In this document: positions 30,898 to 41,451 of the stretch, piece by piece | Numbering within the stretch: position 1 is the first letter of the stretch | Layout of the letters: each line of letters starts with the position of its first letter | NCBI RefSeq assembly: GCF_003337425.1 | Contig: NZ_QPJU01000001.1 | Coordinates: 400,978 to 464,977, forward strand | Length of the DNA: 64,000 bases | From: Extensimonas vulgaris | GTDB taxonomy: Bacteria > Pseudomonadota > Gammaproteobacteria > Burkholderiales > Burkholderiaceae_C | Direction: 5' to 3' | Position numbers and translations under genes: made by a program | The notes under the pieces: model-generated | Told to the model about the DNA's origin: nothing | Databases searched by the model: none | The model's input: the letters and a program-made list of their open reading frames with translations, nothing else

Positions 30898-32160
30898 ATG
30901 CACCTCAATGAACTCAAGGCACTGCACGTGTCTGAAGTCCTGAAACAAGCCGAAGAGCTTGGCATCGAAAACACCGGCCGCATGCGCAAGCAGGAGCTGA
31001 TGTTCGCCATCATCAAAAAGCGCGCCAAGACCGGCGAGCAGGTGTTTGCCGACGGCGTGCTCGAAATCTTGCCCGACGGCTTCGGCTTTCTGCGCAGCCC
31101 CGACACCAGCTACACCGCGAGCACCGACGACATCTACATCTCGCCCAGCCAGGTGCGCCGCTTCAACCTGCACACCGGCGACATGATCGAGGGCGAGGTG
31201 CGCATTCCCAAGGAGGGCGAGCGCTACTTCGCGCTCAACAAGCTCGACAAGGTCAACGACGGCCCGCCCGAGCAGAACAAGCACAAGGTGATGTTCGAGA
31301 ACCTCACGCCGCTCTTTCCCAAGGAGCAGCTCAAGCTCGAGCGCGACATCAAGAGCGAGGAAAACATCACCGGCCGCATCATCGACATCATCGCGCCCAT
31401 AGGCAAAGGCCAGCGCGCGCTGATCGTCGCGCCGCCCAAGAGCGGCAAGACGGTGATGATGCAGCACATCGCCCACGCGATCACCGCGAACAACCCCGAC
31501 GTGCACATGATGGTGCTGCTGGTCGACGAGCGCCCCGAAGAAGTCACCGAAATGCAGCGCACCGTCAAGGGCGAGATCATTGCCTCGACCTTCGACGAGC
31601 CCGCCACGCGCCACGTGCACGTGGCCGAGATGGTGATCGAGCGCGCCAAACGCCTGGTCGAACTCAAGAAAGACGTGGTGATCCTGCTCGACTCGATCAC
31701 GCGCCTGGCGCGCGCCTACAACAACGTCGTGCCCTCGAGCGGCAAGGTGCTCTCGGGCGGCGTCGATGCGAACGCGCTGCACCGCCCCAAGCGCTTTTTC
31801 GGTGCCGCGCGCAAGGTTGAGGAAGGCGGCAGCCTGACCATCATCGCCACGGCGCTGGTGGACACGGGCAGCCGCATGGACGAGGTGATCTTTGAAGAAT
31901 TCAAGGGCACGGGCAACTGCGAAATCCACCTGAGCCGGCGCCTCTACGAGAAGCGCGTGTTCCCCGCGATCGAGCTCAACAAGAGCGGCACGCGGCGCGA
32001 AGAGCTGCTCTTGCCGCCCGAAATCCTGCAAAAAACGCGCATCCTGCGCCAGTTCCTCTACAACATGGACGAGATCGAAGCCATGGAGCTCATGATCAAG
32101 AACATGAAGGCCACGAAGAACAATGTCGAATTCTTCGACATGATGCGCCGCGGCGGCTGA
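30898..32160 (+). CDS. rho: Transcription termination factor Rho
   Basis: 420 residues. The N-terminal RNA-binding domain begins [20 protein letters not shown], with the cold-shock-like GFGFLRSPD; the RecA-like ATPase has P-loop [13 protein letters not shown], Walker [18 protein letters not shown], and Q-loop/R-loop regions. AGGAGT lies before the ATG at 30898. It is the full length of the compact Rho without insertions. Confidence 0.97.
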   Translation: MHLNELKALHVSEVLKQAEELGIENTGRMRKQELMFAIIKKRAKTGEQVFADGVLEILPDGFGFLRSPDTSYTASTDDIYISPSQVRRFNLHTGDMIEGEVRIPKEGERYFALNKLDKVNDGPPEQNKHKVMFENLTPLFPKEQLKLERDIKSEENITGRIIDIIAPIGKGQRALIVAPPKSGKTVMMQHIAHAITANNPDVHMMVLLVDERPEEVTEMQRTVKGEIIASTFDEPATRHVHVAEMVIERAKRLVELKKDVVILLDSITRLARAYNNVVPSSGKVLSGGVDANALHRPKRFFGAARKVEEGGSLTIIATALVDTGSRMDEVIFEEFKGTGNCEIHLSRRLYEKRVFPAIELNKSGTRREELLLPPEILQKTRILRQFLYNMDEIEAMELMIKNMKATKNNVEFFDMMRRGG

Positions 32161-32292
32161 AGCCTAAGCCCACAAAAAAGCCGTGTGCGATAATAGAGAG
32201 CTTTTTCTGGCGGAAAGTACGCTCGATTCTCACGGTGCAGGGGTTGCGCCGGGTCAGGCGCGGCTGCCGCAGCACCCATCCGAGGAACGATC

Positions 32293-32553
32293 ATGAAAGA
32301 AGGCATCCACCCCAACTACCGCGAAGTGCTGTTCGTGGACCAATCCAACGGCTTCAAGTTCGTCACGCGTTCGTGTGTGAACACCAAAGAAACCGCCAAG
32401 ACCGACGACGGCCGCGAACTGCCGCTCTTCAAGCTCGACACTTCGAGCGAGTCGCACCCGTTTTACACCGGCACGCAAAAATCGGTGGACACCATGGGCG
32501 GGCGCGTCGAAAAATTCCGCAACCGTTTCGCCAAGGCCGGCGCCAAGAAATAA
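32293..32553 (+). CDS. rpmE2: 50S ribosomal protein L31 type B
   Basis: 86 residues, [20 protein letters not shown], lacking the CxxC zinc ligands of type A L31 (only one Cys). The type B protein is zinc-independent and often replaces type A when zinc is low. AGGAACG precedes the ATG. GATAAT at 32189-32194 is a possible -10 box. A rho-independent terminator follows at 32630-32673. Confidence 0.95.
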   Translation: MKEGIHPNYREVLFVDQSNGFKFVTRSCVNTKETAKTDDGRELPLFKLDTSSESHPFYTGTQKSVDTMGGRVEKFRNRFAKAGAKK

Positions 32554-32629
32554 TCCCCGGTCGATCGGGGCTGGATGCCTGGCCCGCGCCTGGCAGACTG
32601 TGCGCAACGCACCCTCCTGCAGCCCACCG

Positions 32630-32673
32630 AAAAAGGCAGCACGGCAGCTCAGGCCACCGCGCTGCCTTTTTCT
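32630..32673 (+). terminator. Rho-independent terminator after rpmE2
   Basis: AAAAAGGCAGC (32630-32640) and GCTGCCTTTTT (32661-32671) form an 11-bp stem ending in a T-tract. The 32554-32838 gap holds no other feature that I can support. Confidence 0.85.
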
Positions 32674-32838
32674 TTCTGGACTTACGCAAACAAGGATGCA
32701 ACAAAGTGTTTTGCCATGGGGCGAGCGCCTTGCCTGAGCCAGATTTGCGCAAGTCGCATCTTTTTTCTGCGCACGCAGGCACACTGCAGGGCACACGGCA
32801 CGCAGCCCCAGCCCACCTCCCCCCCTTTTCCTGCCGCC

Positions 32839-34566
32839 GTGAATCCGCCCAACCCCGCCATCGTCAGCCAGGATGCCGCGCGCCCTTTGCCGCGCTGGGC
32901 ACTGCTGTTGCTGTGCCTGGCGTACGTCGTGAGCGGTTTCGTCGGGCGCAGCCCGTGGAAGAGCGTGGACGTGATGTCGCTGGGCTACATGCTCGAACTC
33001 GCCCGCGGCCACACCGACTGGCTTGCGCCGCAGCTGCTGGGCCTGCCTGCTGCCGCCAGCGACGGGCTGCTGCCGTACTGGCTCGGTGCCTGGGCGATCC
33101 AGGCCACCGCCCCCTGGCTCGATGCAGCCGTGGCGGCGCGACTGCCCTTCATCGCCCTGCTCGGTCTCACGCTGCTCGCGACCTGGTGGGGCGTGGTTTA
33201 CCTCGCGCGTCGCCCGCAGGCCCAGCCCGTGGCCTTTGCCTTCGGCGGCGAGGCCAAGCCCGACGACTACGCCCGCGCCATCGCCGACGGCGCGCTGCTC
33301 GCACTGCTCGCCTGCCTGGGGCTGGCGCAACTGGCGCATGAAACGAGCAGCTACCTCGTGCAATTGGCCTGCACCACGCTGGTGTTTTATGGCGCCGCAG
33401 CCCTGCCCTACCGCCAGTGGCTCGCGCTTGGCAGCTTTGGCGCGGGTCTGTGCGGACTAAGCCTCTCGGGGGCGCCCGGCATCTCGGCCTTGCTCGGGCT
33501 GGGCTGCCTGATACTTTTGTGGCGCGCACCGGCCGACGCGCTGCCACAAGTACCCATGCTGCGCAAGCGCTGGAGCCTGACCATGCTCGCCTGCACGGCG
33601 CTTGCCGCTGCGCTCACGGCTGCGCTGGGCCTGTGGCATTGGAACGTGGGCGACACCTGGCTCGGTTGGCAGGATTGGCGCAATCTGCTGCGGTTGCTGC
33701 TCTGGTTCGGTTGGCCCGCCTGGCCGCTGGCCTTGTGGACGCTGTGGCGTTGGCGCCAGCAGCTTTTGCACACGCCCGGCCCGCCGCATTTGCTGCTGCC
33801 GCTGTGGTTCGTGCTGGTTTCGCTGGCCTCCACCTTCACCACGCAACCGGCCGACCGCAGCCTGCTGCTGGGCCTGCCGGCCATGGCCGCGCTCGCCGCC
33901 TTTGCCCTGCCCACGCTCAAGCGCGCGATGGCGGCGTTGATCGACTGGTTCACGCTGCTCTTTTTTACGGCGCTGGCCCTGGCGCTGTGGGTGGTGTGGG
34001 TGGCCATGCAGACCGGCGTGCCCGCCAAGCCCGCGGCCAACGTTGCGCGGCTGGTGCCGGGCTTCGTTCCCGGCTTTTCCTGGCCGCCCCTGCTGCTCGC
34101 GCTGGGCGCTAGTTTTTGCTGGTGCGCGCTGGTGTGGTGGCGTGCCGCGCGCCACCGTGCGCCGATCTGGAAAAGCCTGGTGCTGCCCGCGGGCGGCACC
34201 GTCCTGTGCTGGCTGCTGCTCACTACCGTGTGGCTGCCTGCGCTCGACTACGCGCGCAGCTATGCGCCGCAGATGCAGCGCCTCGTGCATGCGCTCGGTG
34301 CGGCGCCGGGTTGCGTGCAAGTGGGGGGCGTCGGCCGCCCGCAGGCCGCGGCGCTGCTGTACCACACGCAGCTGCGCCTCGTGGCTGCGCGGCCGACCTC
34401 GGCCTGCCGCTGGCTCGTGGTCGATGCGGACAACTGGCCCGGGCGCGTTCCCGGCGTGGTACCGCATGAATGGCAGCTCGCCGCGCGCATCGTGCGCCCG
34501 ACCGACAAGGACGATGCGCTGCTGCTGCTGCGCCGCATCACAGAAACCACCGCAGACGCGCCATGA
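32839..34566 (+). CDS. Polytopic inner-membrane protein, possible GT-C glycosyltransferase-like
   Basis: 575 residues with at least ten hydrophobic segments (WALLLLCLAYVVSGF, LPFIALLGLTLLATWWGVVY and others) and a C-terminal soluble part of about 100 residues beginning at YARSYAPQMQRLV. GRSPWKSVDVMSLGYMLELA resembles the first periplasmic loop of ArnT/PMT-like transferases, but no full catalytic motif is convincing. The GTG at 32839 (VNPPNPAIVSQD) gives a sensible N-terminus before the first membrane segment; longer in-frame readings start near the L31 terminator. It overlaps the MATE gene by ATGA, so the two are one operon. Function unknown. Confidence 0.65.
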   Translation: MNPPNPAIVSQDAARPLPRWALLLLCLAYVVSGFVGRSPWKSVDVMSLGYMLELARGHTDWLAPQLLGLPAAASDGLLPYWLGAWAIQATAPWLDAAVAARLPFIALLGLTLLATWWGVVYLARRPQAQPVAFAFGGEAKPDDYARAIADGALLALLACLGLAQLAHETSSYLVQLACTTLVFYGAAALPYRQWLALGSFGAGLCGLSLSGAPGISALLGLGCLILLWRAPADALPQVPMLRKRWSLTMLACTALAAALTAALGLWHWNVGDTWLGWQDWRNLLRLLLWFGWPAWPLALWTLWRWRQQLLHTPGPPHLLLPLWFVLVSLASTFTTQPADRSLLLGLPAMAALAAFALPTLKRAMAALIDWFTLLFFTALALALWVVWVAMQTGVPAKPAANVARLVPGFVPGFSWPPLLLALGASFCWCALVWWRAARHRAPIWKSLVLPAGGTVLCWLLLTTVWLPALDYARSYAPQMQRLVHALGAAPGCVQVGGVGRPQAAALLYHTQLRLVAARPTSACRWLVVDADNWPGRVPGVVPHEWQLAARIVRPTDKDDALLLLRRITETTADAP

Positions 34567-35939
34567 GCGAGCGCGCCCTCATCGTGCGCCACGCGCTCAC
34601 GGTGCTCGTGGGGCAGTGGGCGGTGATGGCCTTCGGGCTCGCAGACACGGTCGTCGCGGGCCGCCACAGCGCCACGGCGCTCGCTGCCCTCTCGGTGGGC
34701 GCGGCGATCTTCATCAGCATCTTCATCGCACTCACGGGCGTACTGCAAGCCTTGCTGCCCTTGTGGGCCGAATGGCACGGCGCGCAAGCGCCGGCGCGCA
34801 TCGGCCGTTCGGTGCGCCAGGCGCTCTATCTGTGGGCGCTGCTCAGCGTGCTGGGCATGGCGCTGTTGCTCGCGCCCGATGCGCTGCTGCGCTGGGCCGA
34901 GGTGCCGCCCCCTTTGCGCGCCGAGGTGCAGCGCTACCTGGCCGTGCTCGCCTTCGCGCTGCCCGCAAACCTGCTGTTTCGGGTTTATGGCACGCTCAAC
35001 CAGGCGCTGGGCATGCCGCACCTGGTCACCTGGCTGCAACTGGGCTCGCTGCTGTTCAAGCTGCCACTGTCGGTCTGGCTCACCTTTGGCGGCGCGGGCC
35101 TGCCGGCGCTCGGCGCAGCGGGCTGTGCCTGGGCCACGGTGCTCGTGCAGTACGGCATGCTGGCGCTCGCCTTGGGGCTGCTGCGCCGCCAGAGCGTCTA
35201 TGCGCCCTTGCAATTGTGGCGCCGGCTGGAGCCGCTGCACCTGCCAAGCCTCGCGCAGTTCGCGCGCCTGGGCGTGCCCGCGGGGCTCGCGATCCTGGTC
35301 GAAGTGACCTCGTTCACGCTGATGTCGCTGTTCGTCGCGCGCCAGGGCACGGTGGCTGCAGCCGCGCACCAGATCGCGGCCAACGTGGCCGGCATGCTCT
35401 ATGCGCTGCCGCTCGCGCTTGCCATCGCCACGAGCGCGCGTGCGAGCTACTGGCTCGGCCGCGCTGCACCCGCCCAGGCTGCAGCCGTGGTTTGGATGGG
35501 TTTTAGGCTCGCAACCGGCGTGGGTATTGCCGCAATAGCTATTTTGCTCATAGCTAAAGACGCGCTTGCAGCCCTCTACTCACAGAACCCCGAGGTGCGC
35601 ACCCTGGCAAGCGCCCTGCTGCTGTGGATCGCGGCCTACCATGCGGCCGATGTGGTGCAGACCTTTTGCGTGTTCGTGCTGCGCTCGTACCGCATCACGG
35701 TGGCGCCGCTCGTGATCTATGGCCTTTTGCTGTGGGGGCTGGGCTTGGGCGGAGGCTACGTGCTTGCCTATTCAGGCTGGGGGCCGTGTGCCCCGCAGCC
35801 CTCACCACGCACGTTCTGGGCCACGAGCACCCTCGCGCTCGTGCTCGTCGCGGCGCTGTTTTGGGTGCTGCTGCGGCGCACCCTCAAGGCGCGAGTGCAG
35901 GCTGTGCAGCCGCCCGCAAGCGGATCGCCGGAAAGGTGA
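34563..35939 (+). CDS. MATE-family multidrug/sodium antiporter
   Basis: 458 residues, about 12 membrane segments in two homologous halves. MAFGLADTVVAGRHSATALA is the typical MATE first-helix motif, and AAHQIAANVAGMLYALPLALAI the second-half counterpart. NorM/DinF-type exporters expel cationic drugs using H+ or Na+ gradients. The start overlaps the previous stop. The last 56 bp overlap the convergent phoR coding sequence (35884-35939). Confidence 0.88.
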   Translation: MSERALIVRHALTVLVGQWAVMAFGLADTVVAGRHSATALAALSVGAAIFISIFIALTGVLQALLPLWAEWHGAQAPARIGRSVRQALYLWALLSVLGMALLLAPDALLRWAEVPPPLRAEVQRYLAVLAFALPANLLFRVYGTLNQALGMPHLVTWLQLGSLLFKLPLSVWLTFGGAGLPALGAAGCAWATVLVQYGMLALALGLLRRQSVYAPLQLWRRLEPLHLPSLAQFARLGVPAGLAILVEVTSFTLMSLFVARQGTVAAAAHQIAANVAGMLYALPLALAIATSARASYWLGRAAPAQAAAVVWMGFRLATGVGIAAIAILLIAKDALAALYSQNPEVRTLASALLLWIAAYHAADVVQTFCVFVLRSYRITVAPLVIYGLLLWGLGLGGGYVLAYSGWGPCAPQPSPRTFWATSTLALVLVAALFWVLLRRTLKARVQAVQPPASGSPER

Positions 35940-37236
35940 CCGAAAAGGTCGAGCCCTTGCCCACCGTGCTCGTGATGTGCAGTGCGGCGCCGTGGCGCTG
36001 CAGCACGTGCTTGACGATCGCCAGCCCCAGCCCCGTGCCGCCGGTTTCGCGCGAGCGGCTGCGATCGACGCGGTAAAACCGCTCGGTGATGCGCGGAATG
36101 TGCTCGGGCGCAATGCCCACGCCCGTGTCATGCACGCTGAAAACCGCCGTGCCATCGGCCTCGCGCCGCCATTCGACCGTGATGCTGCCGCCCGCAGGCG
36201 TATAGCGCACGGCATTGGTGATGAGGTTCGACAGAGCACTTTGCAGCTCGGTCGCGGCGCCCGCGATCTCGCCGGCCTCTTGCAGCGTCTCGGGCGCAGG
36301 AAACTGCAGCACATGCGGGCGCTGCACGTCCTGCGTCAGCAGGGACGAAAGTGCCCGTGCCTCCTGTTCACAACGCCGCACCAGGCTTTGCACCGGCGTC
36401 CACTCATCGAGGCCCGGCAAGGGACTGCCCTCGAGACGCGAGAGCGTGAGCAGGTCTTCGACGATGTGCTGCATGCGCGCGGCCTGCTGCCCCATCATGC
36501 CGAGGTAACGACTGCGCTCCTGCGCGTCGAGTGGCAGGGTTTGCAAGGTTTCGATGAAGCCCGACAGCACCGTCAGCGGCGTGCGCATCTCATGCGACAC
36601 GTTTGCGACGAAATCGCGCCGCATGGCGTCGGCCTGTTCGAGCGCCGTGACATCGCGCGCCAGCAGCAGCATGCGCCCACCATCGTAGGGAAAGAGCTGT
36701 ACCGACAACCGCACGGGGTGCGCGGGCGTGCTCTCCCGGCTGCGCAGGATCACGTCGTGGCTGAAATCGTGGGCCGCCCAATACGCACTGAACTCCGGGT
36801 CACGCACGAGGTTGCCGATGAATTGCATCAGGTCGCGCTGCACATCAAGGTCAAAATGCGCCGCAGCGATTTCATTGCACCATTCGATACGCCCTTGTCC
36901 GTCGAGCAACACCACGCCGTTGGGCGTGGCCTGCAGTGCCGCCAGAAGTTCCTGCACCCGAGCCTGGCTGTATGCGACTTGCGCCTGCCCCTGCCGTAGC
37001 AAGCGCCGCGCCCTATCGGCCGCCTCGCCCCAGAGTCCGCGCAGCTGCGGCGCCGCAGAAACGTCGCCGGCGCGCAGCCAGCGCAACACTTGGCCTGCGC
37101 GCCAGACGTCGAGCGCAAACCAAGCCCACACTGCGAGGCCCGCGCCCAGCAAAGCGCCCCACGCCCCCTCCAGCCACCACCCAAGTCCCCCGCCAGCGAC
37201 CTGACACAGCAAAAAAAGAAGCCAATGCCTGAACAT
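35884..37236 (-). CDS. phoR: Phosphate regulon sensor kinase PhoR
   Basis: 450 residues: two N-terminal membrane segments (WLLFLLCQVAGGGLGWW; GALLGAGLAVWAWFAL), a PAS domain (about 85-190, LQATPNGVVLLDGQGRIEW), HisKA with the phosphoacceptor in FVANVSHEMRTPLTVLSGF, and HATPase with DTGVGIAPEHIPRITERFYR and GTGLGLAIVKHVLQ. It responds to phosphate status through PstSCAB-PhoU and phosphorylates PhoB. Last gene of the pst-pho operon; its 3' end overlaps the convergent MATE gene. Confidence 0.94.
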   Translation of the reverse strand: MFRHWLLFLLCQVAGGGLGWWLEGAWGALLGAGLAVWAWFALDVWRAGQVLRWLRAGDVSAAPQLRGLWGEAADRARRLLRQGQAQVAYSQARVQELLAALQATPNGVVLLDGQGRIEWCNEIAAAHFDLDVQRDLMQFIGNLVRDPEFSAYWAAHDFSHDVILRSRESTPAHPVRLSVQLFPYDGGRMLLLARDVTALEQADAMRRDFVANVSHEMRTPLTVLSGFIETLQTLPLDAQERSRYLGMMGQQAARMQHIVEDLLTLSRLEGSPLPGLDEWTPVQSLVRRCEQEARALSSLLTQDVQRPHVLQFPAPETLQEAGEIAGAATELQSALSNLITNAVRYTPAGGSITVEWRREADGTAVFSVHDTGVGIAPEHIPRITERFYRVDRSRSRETGGTGLGLAIVKHVLQRHGAALHITSTVGKGSTFSVTFPAIRLRAAAQPALAP

Positions 37237-37272
37237 GCGTGAGCCGAGCCTTGTGAATCCGGCAGGTGCCGC

Positions 37273-37980
37273 TCAGGCCCGTAGCAAAGCCGCTGGCTGG
37301 CTCGTGAAACGATAGCCCGCGCCACGCACGGTCTCGACCATGGCCCCTGCAGGACCAAGCGCCTCACGCAGGCGCTTGACGTGCACATCGACCGTGCGTT
37401 CCTCGATGAATACATGGTCGCCCCACACCTTGTCGAGCAACTGGGCGCGGCTGTGCACACGCTCGGCATGTTTCATGAAAAAGTGCAGCAGTTTGAACTC
37501 CGTCGGCCCCACTTTGAGCGCACGCCCCTGGTAGGTCACGCGGTGCGTGGCGGCGTCGAGCACCAGATCGCCCTGCGCCACGCTGTCGTTGACCTGCTCG
37601 GGCGCGCGGCGGCGCAGCACGGCGCGGATACGCGCGAGCAACTCCTGTGTGGAAAAAGGCTTGGTGATGTAGTCGTCGGCCCCGGCGTCGAGCCCCGCGA
37701 CTTTGTCGGGCTCGTCGCCGCGCGCCGTGAGCATGATGATGGGCACGGACTTGCTGCGGCTGTCGGCGCGCCATTTGCGTGCGAGCACGAGGCCGCTGTG
37801 CCCCGGCAGCATCCAGTCGAGCAGGATCACGTCGGGCAAAACGGTGTCGATCTCGCGCTGGGCCGAATCGCCATCCTCTGCCCAAATCGGCTGAAAACCG
37901 TTGTGGCGCAGGTTGACGGCGATCAGCTCGGCAATCGCAGGCTCGTCCTCGACGATCAAAACGCGGGGCATTTTTTTCAT
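37273..37980 (-). CDS. phoB: Phosphate regulon response regulator PhoB
   Basis: 235 residues: receiver domain (VLIVEDEPAIAELIAVNL, phosphoacceptor in VILLDWMLPGHSG, KPFSTQELLARI) and an OmpR-type winged helix (VGPTEFKLLHFFMKHAERVH to EERTVDVHVKRLREAL). I use ATG 37980 (MKKMPRVLIVEDE), preceded by GAGTGAGAG; a GTG at 37992 is an alternative. It binds the Pho boxes upstream of pstS and ppx. Confidence 0.94.
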   Translation of the reverse strand: MKKMPRVLIVEDEPAIAELIAVNLRHNGFQPIWAEDGDSAQREIDTVLPDVILLDWMLPGHSGLVLARKWRADSRSKSVPIIMLTARGDEPDKVAGLDAGADDYITKPFSTQELLARIRAVLRRRAPEQVNDSVAQGDLVLDAATHRVTYQGRALKVGPTEFKLLHFFMKHAERVHSRAQLLDKVWGDHVFIEERTVDVHVKRLREALGPAGAMVETVRGAGYRFTSQPAALLRA

Positions 37981-37992
37981 CCGCACTCTCAC

Positions 37993-38697
37993 TCAATGCG
38001 ACAAAGTGGATTCGATTTCGTCCATGGCCACGTGGCGCACGTCCTTGCCTTCGACGAGGTAGATGATGAGCTCGGCCAGATTCTTGGCATGATCGCCAAT
38101 GCGCTCTATGGCCTTGGCAAGAAACAGCAAATCCAGGCTCGGCGAGATGGTGCGCGGGTCTTCCATCATGTAGGTGATGAGCTTGCGCACGAAGCCGTCG
38201 AACTCCTGATCGATCAGATCGTCTTCTTTGAGGATGGCGATCGCCGCCCTGGTGTCGAGCCGCGCCAGCGCATCGAGCACTTTGCGCAGCTGCGCCGAAG
38301 CAAGATCCGCCGCCACGCGCAACTCGCCTGCGGGCAGCGAGCGCGCCGCCCCGCTCTCGATGATCGATTGCACCATGCGCGCCATTTTGTTGGCTTCGTC
38401 GCCCATGCGTTCGAGGTTGGTCGTGGCCTTGGAAAACGCGATCAGCAGGCGCAAATCGCGGGCCGTGGGCTGGCGCCGCGCAATGATCGTCGTGAGCTCA
38501 TGGTCGATCTCCACTTCCATGGCATTGACCCGATGCTCGGTCACCATGACTTGGTGCGCAGCATCGAGGTTGAACTGCGACAGCGCGTAGATCGCCTGGC
38601 GTATCTGCGCCTCGACGAGCCCGCCCATCTCCATGACGCGCGCAGAGACGGTGTTGAGCTCGTTGTCGAATTGCGAGGAGAGATGTTTCTCGGTCAT
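37993..38697 (-). CDS. phoU: Phosphate signalling protein PhoU
   Basis: 234 residues forming two three-helix bundles, with the metal-binding ERMGDEANKMARM (first) and IERIGDHAKNLAELI (second) motifs, the two E-x-x-x-D signatures. It links PstB to PhoR and restrains phosphate uptake and the Pho response. Located between pstB and phoB. Confidence 0.95.
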   Translation of the reverse strand: MTEKHLSSQFDNELNTVSARVMEMGGLVEAQIRQAIYALSQFNLDAAHQVMVTEHRVNAMEVEIDHELTTIIARRQPTARDLRLLIAFSKATTNLERMGDEANKMARMVQSIIESGAARSLPAGELRVAADLASAQLRKVLDALARLDTRAAIAILKEDDLIDQEFDGFVRKLITYMMEDPRTISPSLDLLFLAKAIERIGDHAKNLAELIIYLVEGKDVRHVAMDEIESTLSH

Positions 38698-38730
38698 GGT
38701 ACGTCCCTTAGGTTCATCAGCCCCATCGCT

Positions 38731-39525
38731 TCAGCCGAAACGGCCCGTGATGTAGTCTTCGGTCTCTTTGCGCTGCGGCTTGAAGAACATCTGCTCTGTT
38801 TCGCCGAACTCGACCAAATCGCCCAGGTACATGTACGCCGTGTAATCGCTCACCCGCGCCGCCTGCTGCATGTTGTGCGTGACGATCACCACGGTGTATT
38901 CGTCTTTGAGCTCAGCGATCAATTCTTCAATCTTCGCCGTGGAGATCGGGTCGAGCGCCGAACATGGCTCGTCGAGCAGCAACACCTCGGGTCTCACGGC
39001 AATGCCGCGTGCGATGCATAGGCGTTGCTGCTGCCCCCCGGAGAGGCTCGCGCCGCTTTGCCGGAGTTTGTCTTTGACTTCGTCCCACAGCGCCGCCTTG
39101 CGCAGCGCCCATTCGACGCGGTCGTCGAGGTCGCTCGCTCCGAGGTTTTCAAACAGTTTGACCCCGAAGGCGATGTTGTCGTAAATCGACATGGGAAACG
39201 GCGTGGGTTTTTGAAACACCATGCCCACCCTCGCGCGCAGCAAGGCCACGTCCTGCTTGCTCGTGAGCACGTCTTCGCCGTCGAGCAGGATCTGGCCTTG
39301 CGCGCGCTGCTCGGGATAGAGCTCGTACATGCGGTTGAAGGTGCGCAGCAAGGTCGATTTGCCGCAGCCCGACGGCCCGATGAAAGCCGTGACCTTGTGT
39401 TCCGGGATGTCCAAATCGATGTTTTTCAGGGCGTGAAACTTGCCGTAATAGAAATTCAAGCCGCGCACCGCGAGCTTGGGGCGAATCTTGGCAGGAGCCG
39501 TGACAGCCGGTGAGACGATGGGCAT
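38731..39525 (-). CDS. pstB: Phosphate ABC transporter ATPase PstB
   Basis: 264 residues: Walker [21 protein letters not shown]-loop [17 protein letters not shown], signature [16 protein letters not shown], Walker [16 protein letters not shown], and H-loop [14 protein letters not shown]. Classic PstB, ending in YITGRFG. Confidence 0.97.
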   Translation of the reverse strand: MPIVSPAVTAPAKIRPKLAVRGLNFYYGKFHALKNIDLDIPEHKVTAFIGPSGCGKSTLLRTFNRMYELYPEQRAQGQILLDGEDVLTSKQDVALLRARVGMVFQKPTPFPMSIYDNIAFGVKLFENLGASDLDDRVEWALRKAALWDEVKDKLRQSGASLSGGQQQRLCIARGIAVRPEVLLLDEPCSALDPISTAKIEELIAELKDEYTVVIVTHNMQQAARVSDYTAYMYLGDLVEFGETEQMFFKPQRKETEDYITGRFG

Positions 39526-39547
39526 GGCAAATCTTTCCTGGTTCCGT

Positions 39548-40402
39548 TCATTGCTGGCGCGAAAGCATGCGCGCGAGGATATTGAGACCCAGCACAGCGA
39601 GCGTGATCAAAAACACGCCGGCCCACGCAAGCTGCTGCCAGTTTTCATAAGGGCTCATGGCAAATTTGAAAATGGTCACCGGCAGGCTGGCCATGGGCTT
39701 GGAGAGGTCGGCGCTCCAGAACTGGTTGTTGAGCGACGTGAACAGCAGCGGCGCCGTTTCGCCCGAAATACGCGCCACGGCAAGCAGCACCCCCGTGATC
39801 ACGCCCGCGCGTGCCGCGCGCAAAGTCACGAGAGTGATGACTTTCCACTTGGGCGAACCCAGTGCATACGCCGCCTCGCGCAAACTCGCGGGCACGAGCA
39901 GCAGCATGTTTTCGGTCGTGCGTATGACCACCGGAATCACGATCAATGCAAGCGCCAGGATCCCTGCGTACGCCGAGAAACTCCGCAAGCGCGCAACCAC
40001 CACGGCATAGACGAACAGGCCGATCACGATGCTCGGCGCCGACAGCAAAATGTCGTTGACGAAGCGCGTGACCGCCGCAAGCACACTTTTTTTGTCGTAC
40101 TCAGCCAAAAACACCCCTGCCATCATGCCTATGGGCGTGCCCAACGCCGTGGCCAGCAGCACCATCGTGAGCGAGCCGAAAATCGCGTTGGCGAGGCCAC
40201 CGGCATCGTTGGGCGGCGGAGTCATTTGGGTAAACAAGCCGAAACTGAACCCCGCCAGACCAAGCCGCAGCGTCTCCCACAAAATCCAGACGAGCCAGAA
40301 CACGCCAAAAACCATGGCAACGAGCGACAAGCTCAGCGCCACCTGATTGATGCGCTTGCGCCTTTGGAAGCGCACCGCACGCTGCTGCGCCAAACCACTC
40401 AT
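39548..40402 (-). CDS. pstA: Phosphate ABC transporter permease PstA
   Basis: 284 residues with six membrane segments and the BPD inner-membrane motif [20 protein letters not shown]. The start overlaps the stop of pstC (ATGA 40399-40402). It forms the channel with PstC. Confidence 0.95.
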   Translation of the reverse strand: MSGLAQQRAVRFQRRKRINQVALSLSLVAMVFGVFWLVWILWETLRLGLAGFSFGLFTQMTPPPNDAGGLANAIFGSLTMVLLATALGTPIGMMAGVFLAEYDKKSVLAAVTRFVNDILLSAPSIVIGLFVYAVVVARLRSFSAYAGILALALIVIPVVIRTTENMLLLVPASLREAAYALGSPKWKVITLVTLRAARAGVITGVLLAVARISGETAPLLFTSLNNQFWSADLSKPMASLPVTIFKFAMSPYENWQQLAWAGVFLITLAVLGLNILARMLSRQQ

Positions 40403-41424
40403 GTGCGCGCTCCTTCATTTTTTTGCAAGCGCATCAGCAATACCTTGGACAAAGCCAACACCACGAAGGTGATGAAAAACAACACCAAACCCAGATAGAT
40501 CAACGAAGCCTGGTGCAGTCCCTCGGCGGCTTCGGCGAACTCGTTGGCCAGCGCCGAAGTGATACTGTTGGCCGCCTCGAAAAGCGACAAGGACTTGAGC
40601 TGGTTCATGTTGCCGATGACGAAGGTCACTGCCATGGTTTCGCCAAGTGCACGTCCCAAGCCCAGCATGATGCCGCCAAGCACGCCGGTCTTGGTGTAAG
40701 GCAGCACGACCTTCCATACCACCTCCCAGGTCGTGGAGCCGAGCCCGTAAGCCGACTCCTTGAGCATCGCAGGTGTCACCTCGAACACGTCACGCATCAC
40801 CGAGGCGATGAACGGGATCACCATGATGGCCAAAATGATGCCCGCCGACAAAATGCCTATTCCTACGGGCGGCCCCGAAACCAGGGCTGCCAGATATGGC
40901 ACGCCGCTGAACCAGGCTTGCAGTGGCTCCTGCACGAAGCGCGCGAGGATGGGTGCAAACACCAGCAAACCCCACATGCCATAGACGATGGAGGGCACCG
41001 CGGCGAGCAACTCGATCGCCGTGCCCAACGGGCGCTTGAGCCACGCGGGCGACAGCTCGGTCAGGAACAAGGCAATGCCGAAACTCACGGGCACTGCGAT
41101 CAGCAAGGCAATGAACGAGGTCGCCAGCGTGCCATAAATCATCACCAGCCCGCCGTACTCGTCTTGCACCGGGTCCCACACGCTGCGCCCGAGAAAACCC
41201 AAGCCGTAACGCGCAATGGCGGGCCACGCACCGATCACGAGCGACACCAGGATACCGACCAAAACCGCCAAAGTCAGCGCAGCAGCCGCCCAGGCCAGCC
41301 AGGCAAAAATGCGATCGGCAAGCGCATTCGTCAGAAGTTTCGGGCGCGCGGGAGGGGTGCCGCGCTGCGCCTTCGGTTCAACGGCGGCGGTCGGCAAGGC
41401 GCGCACAGGCAGGGAAGTGGACAC
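40399..41424 (-). CDS. pstC: Phosphate ABC transporter permease PstC
   Basis: 341 residues with six membrane segments; the EAA-loop [20 protein letters not shown] and [15 protein letters not shown] are typical. I place the start at GTG 41424 ([11 protein letters not shown]), which has GAGGAT 9 bases upstream. An in-frame TTG at 41439 is possible but lacks its own ribosome-binding site. Confidence 0.92.
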   Translation of the reverse strand: MSTSLPVRALPTAAVEPKAQRGTPPARPKLLTNALADRIFAWLAWAAAALTLAVLVGILVSLVIGAWPAIARYGLGFLGRSVWDPVQDEYGGLVMIYGTLATSFIALLIAVPVSFGIALFLTELSPAWLKRPLGTAIELLAAVPSIVYGMWGLLVFAPILARFVQEPLQAWFSGVPYLAALVSGPPVGIGILSAGIILAIMVIPFIASVMRDVFEVTPAMLKESAYGLGSTTWEVVWKVVLPYTKTGVLGGIMLGLGRALGETMAVTFVIGNMNQLKSLSLFEAANSITSALANEFAEAAEGLHQASLIYLGLVLFFITFVVLALSKVLLMRLQKNEGART

Positions 41425-41451
41425 GTTGGCGATCCTCAATGCATCACGACG

